Shown here: one piece after another, positions 60,001 through 64,000 of the stretch | Numbering within the stretch: position 1 is the stretch's first letter | Layout of the letters: every line of letters starts with the position of its first letter | Origin: Flavisphingomonas formosensis | GTDB lineage: Bacteria; Pseudomonadota; Alphaproteobacteria; Sphingomonadales; Sphingomonadaceae | Length of the DNA: 64,000 nt | Direction: 5' to 3' | Assembly (NCBI RefSeq): GCF_009755815.1 | Contig: NZ_WRPK01000003.1 | Location: 496,001 to 560,000, forward strand | Notes under the pieces: generated by a model | The model's database searches: none | What the model was told of the DNA's origin: nothing | What the model saw: only the letters and a program-made list of their open reading frames with translations | Program-made: the position numbers and the translations under genes

Positions 60001-60387
60001 CTTGCCCGCGTGGGCTTGCCGCAGGCGCTCGTTTTCCAGATCGGCTTCGCGATGATCTCGCCGGTGATCGATCTGGCGCTGCTGGTGAGTATCGTCGCGA
60101 CGGGCATCTCGGTGCACGAGCATGGCTGGGCCGCGACCCAGGGCGACCTTTGGCGCATGCTGACCTACTGGGTCGCGTTCACCGCGATCGACCTGCTTGC
60201 CGGCGTCGTCGCGTTCGCGCTGGAGCGGAAGGAACGCTGGAGCCTGCTGTGGCTGATGATTCCGCAGCGCTTCGGCTACCGCCAGATCATGTATTATGTC
60301 GTGATCAAGGCAGTCACCCAGGCCCTGCGCGGGCCGCGGGTCGGCTGGGGCAAGCTGGAACGCAGCGGCCGTGTCGCGTCGAACTGA
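57037..60387 (+). CDS. GH18 - polysaccharide deacetylase - GT2 fusion protein
   Basis: 1116 residues, start GTG at 57037. N-terminal membrane helix (about 18-45). GH18-like barrel about 95-400, with VFFDFEAL carrying the D-x-E acid motif. NodB deacetylase about 465-680: TFDDGP near 476, HSYTH near 529, RAPFFGD, VVLLHDGGG near 635. Membrane helix about 700-730. GT2 domain from about 749 with VSVLIPAFNEAR, IDDGSKDD, LDADTQF, AEDQDLT and QRFRW, like chitin/PNAG synthases. C-terminal membrane helices follow (about 990-1080). The three activities suggest making, deacetylating and cutting a beta-linked aminosugar polymer at one membrane site. Confidence 0.93.
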   Translation: MAERPIFYDASGKRRRRFAVAVFAFVALAILAVSLFVTSVVTISSETPLPFEPERPPITGASRVGALAHDAGHGIRRALRAASWFLSGKPPTKGSRPLAISFYVPWDDSSAASLSRHIGDVDWLVPAWISVTGPAHTLTVYPDIRGRRIFAASSHKPLLLPMVQNAHDGDWDGPGIAKLLHDPVASKSLLDRVEPFLLANHAAGVFFDFEALPPSAQRDYLRFLKIAHDRFAAKGLLVAISAPAGDRFWNLRAYAAIVDKIVVMAYDEHFQGGPPGPIASQPWFSHVVTNAVRGLPPEKVVIAVGSYAYDWAQGGDTQVVSVEDAWLAAHESDATPTFDATSANSSFTYMQQGALHTVWMLDAASAYNQIAALRAAGINGLALWRMGTEDPSIWQIFGRRITSLPAAKVIQQIPAGTDVDIEGTGEILRVGAVPVPGVRDVSVDKRGLIVSTAFRQLPLPYVIQRAGNRPGLVALTFDDGPDPTWTPKILDILKQYQVHGTFFVIGENALTEHGLLKRLVAEGHEVGNHSYTHPNLGMATPQQTALELNATQRLFQAFTGRSMRLFRAPFFGDAEPTTADEINPVYQAQTMGYLSVGLHVDPDDWKRPGVQHIVDTAVQGVLAATPERSGQVVLLHDGGGDRSQTVEALPQIITQLRARGYRFVLASELIGLKSTDVMPPLTASDQAAAQTDLALFSTLGAIVIGLRWLFFIAISIGIARALLLSGLALAESWRESRLEKPEIDPDRFVSVLIPAFNEARVIEASVRRVLESEDVHLEVIVIDDGSKDDTSAIVARAFSDDPRVRLLTLENGGKARALNEGLKLAQGDIVIALDADTQFEPLTIARLARWFADPELGAVAGNAKVGNRINLITRWQALEYVTAQNLERRALALINAITVVPGAVGAWRAETLRTVGGFPGQTLAEDQDLTIMIQREGWKVIYDQRAVAWTEAPESFGTLARQRFRWAFGTLQCLWKHRKIMRTGTPRGLARVGLPQALVFQIGFAMISPVIDLALLVSIVATGISVHEHGWAATQGDLWRMLTYWVAFTAIDLLAGVVAFALERKERWSLLWLMIPQRFGYRQIMYYVVIKAVTQALRGPRVGWGKLERSGRVASN

Positions 60388-61693
60388 CGCCGCCTTTCCG
60401 GGATGGTATCTACCTATTGCCATCCTGCCGTTGTTCGCGGCTCAGATTTACCTGTTCCACTGGGGCGCGATACTGCCCGACGCGGTGGAGCAGTATCGCC
60501 AGGCGCTCACCGGCCGTTACGAGGACTGGCATCCGCCGATCATGGCGTGGCTGTGGCGCCAACTGCTCCACATTGCGCCGGGCGCCGGGCCGATGCTGGT
60601 TCTGGATTGCGTCGTCTATTGGGCCGGCCTGGGCCTGATCGCGGATGGGCTCCGCCGTCGCGGCGCACGGATTGCGGCGTGGATGGTGCTGCTCGTCGGC
60701 CTGGTGCCGATCCCGTTCGGACAGATGGGCTCGGTGCTCAAGGACAGTTTCCTGACGGCTCTCACTTTGCTCGTGGCCGGGATGCTGGTCTGGCATCTGC
60801 TCGTGCGGCGCCCACTTGGCTGGCCGCAACGACTGCTGTGCCTGCTGCTTATCCTGATCGCCGCGGCTACGCGCTTCAATGCCTTCCTGGCGCTCGCTCC
60901 CCTGGCCGTGATGCTGGCACCCGCCCGATGGCGCTCAACCCTCCCGCGCCTGCTGCTCACCACCGCGCTGGCGGGCGCGGCGCTGCTCGTCCTCGGCCAC
61001 GCCATCAACACCGTGCTGCTGAAGCCGGTAAAGACGCAGCCCTTCCTCTCGCTCGTGACCTTCGATCTCGGCGGCATGACGGTGAGAAGCGGACAAAATC
61101 TCTTTCCGCAATATGGCCCTGACGAAGGCCTGGCGCTGGCACGCCACTGCTATACCGATGCGATGTTCAATCCCCGTTCGGCGTCGGAATGCTATGACGC
61201 GGAAGACGGCTTTGCCGACTGGCTGCAGAAGAACAACGCGGATCCGGTGCGTTACTGGCTGACGACCATCATGACGCACCCGAGCGCTTATGCCGCACAT
61301 CGGCTGGCCCATTTCAACCGCAACATCCGCTTCCTGGAGCGCGACGTGCCGGATGACGCGATCTTCCTGGCGTCCGCACCCAATCCCTACGGCCTCTCCT
61401 TCAAGCCCGGACCGGGCGCCCGCGCCGTCTATCTGGCAGCGACGGCATTGGCCCGCTCGCCGCTGGGCCGCCCGGCCACGTGGCTTTTCGTGACTGCGAT
61501 CCTGCTGTTCGTGCGACGGGATCCGCCGGTCGTGCTGCTCTCCGCATCCGCCCTGCTCTATGGCCTCGGTTATCTGGCAGTCAGCGTAGCCCCCGATCTG
61601 CGCTACAATCTCTGGACCATGATAGGCGGTATGCTGGCGTTGCTGCTCGCCTTCGCAGGCAGCGGGAAGGGATTAGACTTGCGATCCCGGTGA
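60371..61693 (+). CDS. Polytopic membrane protein (glycosyltransferase 39/87-like layout)
   Basis: 440 residues, about 10 hydrophobic segments with one larger polar loop (about 225-340, LGGMTVRSGQNLFPQYGPDE). The opening LPDAVEQYRQALTGRYEDWHPP places an Asp and a D-W-H-P motif in the first loop, as in GT-C lipid-linked sugar transferases. Sugar transfer is an inference. Start GTG at 60371 overlaps the fusion gene by 17 bases, so it is probably co-translated and part of the same glycan system. Confidence 0.7.
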   Translation: MSRRTDAAFPGWYLPIAILPLFAAQIYLFHWGAILPDAVEQYRQALTGRYEDWHPPIMAWLWRQLLHIAPGAGPMLVLDCVVYWAGLGLIADGLRRRGARIAAWMVLLVGLVPIPFGQMGSVLKDSFLTALTLLVAGMLVWHLLVRRPLGWPQRLLCLLLILIAAATRFNAFLALAPLAVMLAPARWRSTLPRLLLTTALAGAALLVLGHAINTVLLKPVKTQPFLSLVTFDLGGMTVRSGQNLFPQYGPDEGLALARHCYTDAMFNPRSASECYDAEDGFADWLQKNNADPVRYWLTTIMTHPSAYAAHRLAHFNRNIRFLERDVPDDAIFLASAPNPYGLSFKPGPGARAVYLAATALARSPLGRPATWLFVTAILLFVRRDPPVVLLSASALLYGLGYLAVSVAPDLRYNLWTMIGGMLALLLAFAGSGKGLDLRSR

Positions 61694-61789
61694 TGTATCG
61701 TCCGCCGGCGAGTCGCGTGATCCGGGGGCGGACAGATAAAGCAAGGCCAGATGCGGCCGCAGGCGCCCCGCCGAAAGTGGGAGGCATGC

Positions 61790-64000
61790 GTGCGTATCGT
61801 TTTGGTCCTGCGCCATCTGGCTGTGACCGCCGGCCTGGCCGGGACACTTTCCGTCGCGGCGGCGCAGGGGAGCACCCCGCCGAGCCTGCGTGACAGCTTT
61901 CATCTCGGCAGCGGCGGCGGCGCCTTGTGCCAGATGCAGTCGGCCGCGCTCGATCCGGGCCTGCGCGGGATGTTCGACCGGTCCTGGTCGATCGTCTGCC
62001 GAGATGCGGCCGTGCCGGTGGGGCAAGTCTACGCCCTGCGCACCGGCGTCGACGATCCGATCGCCCGACTGGACCGGATCCGCCAGGCCAAAGCCCGCTG
62101 CGAGGCGCCTTCGAACGAGGCGATCGAAGACCTGGGCACCGTCGCCACGCAGCAGTGCGTCCGGCTGGACGCCGACGTCACTTACCGCGTCCACGCACTC
62201 AAACGCGGCCGGACCGTCTATGTCGCCGAGGGGCTGGGCGGATATGACAGCGCACTTCAGCTCGGCCTGCGGACGATCGTCGCCGATCGCTTCCTGCCCG
62301 GCTCCGTGTCTGTGGCGACGACCGAAGCCGGCGATGCCGTCGCCTTCGCGCGGGTGCAGGCGGGCTCGCTGGACAGCGATCAGGTGCGCACCGAGGGCTA
62401 TCGGCGCAACAATAGCGGCAACTATGCGGAGGCCGCCGAATTCTTCGACACGTTGCTGCAGCGCTCCGGTCCGGACGATCAGCGGGCGGGAGAATATCTC
62501 GTCAACCGCGCGCTCCAGCAATCCAATCTAGGCCGGTTCGAGGAAGCCGATGCTCTGTTCGCGCGGGCGAAGGCGATTCCGACCGCGGATCCGGTGCAGC
62601 TGCGGCTCCGCCGCAACCTCGGCGCCATCCACCAGATCAACCAGGGCAGGCCGGCCGAGGCACTGGCGCAGCTCGACGCGCCGCTGACGCCGCGAGCGCC
62701 CGATGCCGCGGCCGTGATCCCCGGACCGCAGATCGACGCGGCGATGGCAGCCGCGATCAACACCGGCCTGCCGATGGCGCGTCCTTTCGCAGGGTCGCCG
62801 GAGGCCCGCCTCACCCCGGAGGAAAAGGCCGCCCTCTTGGACGCCCAGGCGCTGGCCCTGCGGGGGACGGCACTGCGTCTCGAAGGCCGGCTGGACGAGG
62901 CCCAGGCGGATCTGGGCGCTGCGATCGACAGGCTCGTCGCCGTGCGCGAGGGCAAGGTAATCTCGATCGTGCGCCTGCGCGCCCAGACCATGGCCGAGCT
63001 CTCCGCGGTCGCCGAGGCCAAGGGTGATCGCGGCCGCGCCGAGACGCTGCTGCGCGACGCGCTGGTCCTGCTGCAGGGCCAATATCCTCAATCCGCGGCC
63101 GTAAACGGCGCCAAGGCGCGGCTGGCGGCGTTCCTGGCGCGCACCGACCGCGCGCAAGCTGCGCTCGCCCTCTACAGGGAGGTCGTGAGCGGGATGGTCG
63201 AGGCGCGGACCAGCACGCTCGGCATGGAGAATCTGCTCGCGCCCTATTTCGCGCTGCTGGTCGATCAGATGCCGGCGCAGCCCGCGCTGGTGGACGATTT
63301 CTTCCTGGCCAGCGAGACGCTCGTCCGGCCGGGCGTCGCCGAGACGCAGGCGATGCTGGCCCGGCAGCTCGGCGGCGGCAGCGACGAGGCGGCACGGCTG
63401 TTCCGCCAGGCGGTCAATCTCGGCCGCGAGGTTGAGCGGACACGGATGGAGATCGCTCAGCTCGCCGCGCAACCGGCGCTTTCGCCGCAGGATACCGCAC
63501 GGCTCGATACAGCGAAGAAGGCGCTCGTCGGATTGCAGGCGGACCAGGTGGCGACGCAGGCGAAGCTCGCCGATTTTCCGCGTTATCGCGCGCTGGCCAA
63601 TGACGTGCTGACACTGGCGGAGCTGCGCGAGACGCTGAAGGGCGACGAAGCCTATTTCAAGCTCGCAGTCATCGGCGACGCGGTCTACGGCCTCTATGCC
63701 ACGCATGACGGCGCGACCGCATACCGCGCGGCGATTTCGACCGGCGATCTTGAAAAGCAAGTGAACGCACTGCGCGAGACGATCGCGGTGGTCGAGAACG
63801 GTCAGCTGCTCACCTATCCCTTTGACGTGAAGCTGGCACACGGTCTCTACGTGGCCCTCACCGGGCCGGTGGCCGACCGGATCGCCGCGACCCGCAACCT
63901 CATCTTCGAGCCGGACGGCGCGATGCTGCGCCTGCCGATCGGCCTGCTGGTGACCGATCAGGCAAGCGTGGACGCCTATGCCAGCCGCGGGCTGCGGCCT
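61790..64000 (+). CDS. TPR-CHAT protein (3' end cut by window)
   Basis: Open for 737 codons with no stop before the edge. GTG at 61790 follows GGAGG by 5 bases. A short hydrophobic leader (LRHLAVTAGLAGTLSVAAA) looks like a signal peptide, so it is probably exported. TPR-like repeats run from about residue 210 (GYRRNNSGNYAEAAEFFDTL) to about 600. The end, FKLAVIGDAVYGLYATHDG and LIFEPDGAMLRLPIGLLV, is the start of a CHAT domain, a caspase-like peptidase fold; its catalytic His and Cys would lie beyond the window. An alternative ATG at 61785 is out of frame. Confidence 0.8.
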   Translation, partial: MRIVLVLRHLAVTAGLAGTLSVAAAQGSTPPSLRDSFHLGSGGGALCQMQSAALDPGLRGMFDRSWSIVCRDAAVPVGQVYALRTGVDDPIARLDRIRQAKARCEAPSNEAIEDLGTVATQQCVRLDADVTYRVHALKRGRTVYVAEGLGGYDSALQLGLRTIVADRFLPGSVSVATTEAGDAVAFARVQAGSLDSDQVRTEGYRRNNSGNYAEAAEFFDTLLQRSGPDDQRAGEYLVNRALQQSNLGRFEEADALFARAKAIPTADPVQLRLRRNLGAIHQINQGRPAEALAQLDAPLTPRAPDAAAVIPGPQIDAAMAAAINTGLPMARPFAGSPEARLTPEEKAALLDAQALALRGTALRLEGRLDEAQADLGAAIDRLVAVREGKVISIVRLRAQTMAELSAVAEAKGDRGRAETLLRDALVLLQGQYPQSAAVNGAKARLAAFLARTDRAQAALALYREVVSGMVEARTSTLGMENLLAPYFALLVDQMPAQPALVDDFFLASETLVRPGVAETQAMLARQLGGGSDEAARLFRQAVNLGREVERTRMEIAQLAAQPALSPQDTARLDTAKKALVGLQADQVATQAKLADFPRYRALANDVLTLAELRETLKGDEAYFKLAVIGDAVYGLYATHDGATAYRAAISTGDLEKQVNALRETIAVVENGQLLTYPFDVKLAHGLYVALTGPVADRIAATRNLIFEPDGAMLRLPIGLLVTDQASVDAYASRGLRP

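Overview
The window is a chromosomal segment of a high-GC alphaproteobacterium, most likely a sphingomonad (Sphingomonas or a close relative). The support is the recA/alaS/icd neighbourhood, a CckA-type hybrid kinase, an intact LexA box of the alphaproteobacterial form GTTC-N7-GTTC before recA, the CcmC-D-E-F-G-H-I order, clpP-clpX and lon-hup blocks, and a GC-rich third codon position throughout. The genus is an inference; no rRNA gene is present. Genes are densely packed and mostly housekeeping.

Layout. 1-10 kb: the end of a phosphatidylserine decarboxylase gene, NADP isocitrate dehydrogenase, a Kef-type K+/H+ antiporter, then a leftward recA - ureohydrolase - alaS block. 9-14 kb: a limonene-epoxide-hydrolase-like protein, a DUF1203 protein, a divergent ArsR/SRPBCC pair, a lone receiver protein and CckA. 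14-19.5 kb: a Crp-type regulator facing a three-gene leftward locus: membrane TIR-TPR protein, unknown protein, and TPR protein with a cyclase-like end. A small divergent gene lies beside it. 19.5-26 kb: M13 peptidase, a MobA-like nucleotidyltransferase, Kup, and an Lrp regulator divergent from alanine dehydrogenase. 26.3-31 kb: a compact cytochrome c maturation operon without ccmA or ccmB. 31-36 kb: an EamA exporter, tRNA-His, an Rrf2 regulator, DUF2061 and the sulfate importer genes cysT-cysW-cysA. 36-42.1 kb: a looser accessory stretch with a decayed ORF, small orphan genes, a cold shock gene, a 1131-residue RTX-repeat protein and a possible phage remnant, ending at the 3' end of tRNA-Val. 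42-51 kb: protein quality control (HU, Lon, ClpX, ClpP, trigger factor) with a phospholipid N-methyltransferase-like gene, a DPM1-like glycosyltransferase and tRNA-Leu. 51-64 kb: aldose epimerase-like protein, two tandem oligopeptide-binding lipoproteins without permeases, DUF4112, an MFS symporter, a GH18-NodB-GT2 fusion overlapped by a polytopic membrane protein, and a TPR-CHAT protein cut by the window edge.

The parts most worth a second look are the TIR/TPR/cyclase-like locus (14.8-19.5 kb), the GH18-deacetylase-GT2 fusion with its neighbours (57-64 kb), the RTX protein in the tRNA-Val-bounded accessory stretch, and the histidine-rich tail on trigger factor. No CRISPR array, rRNA gene or complete insertion sequence was seen.
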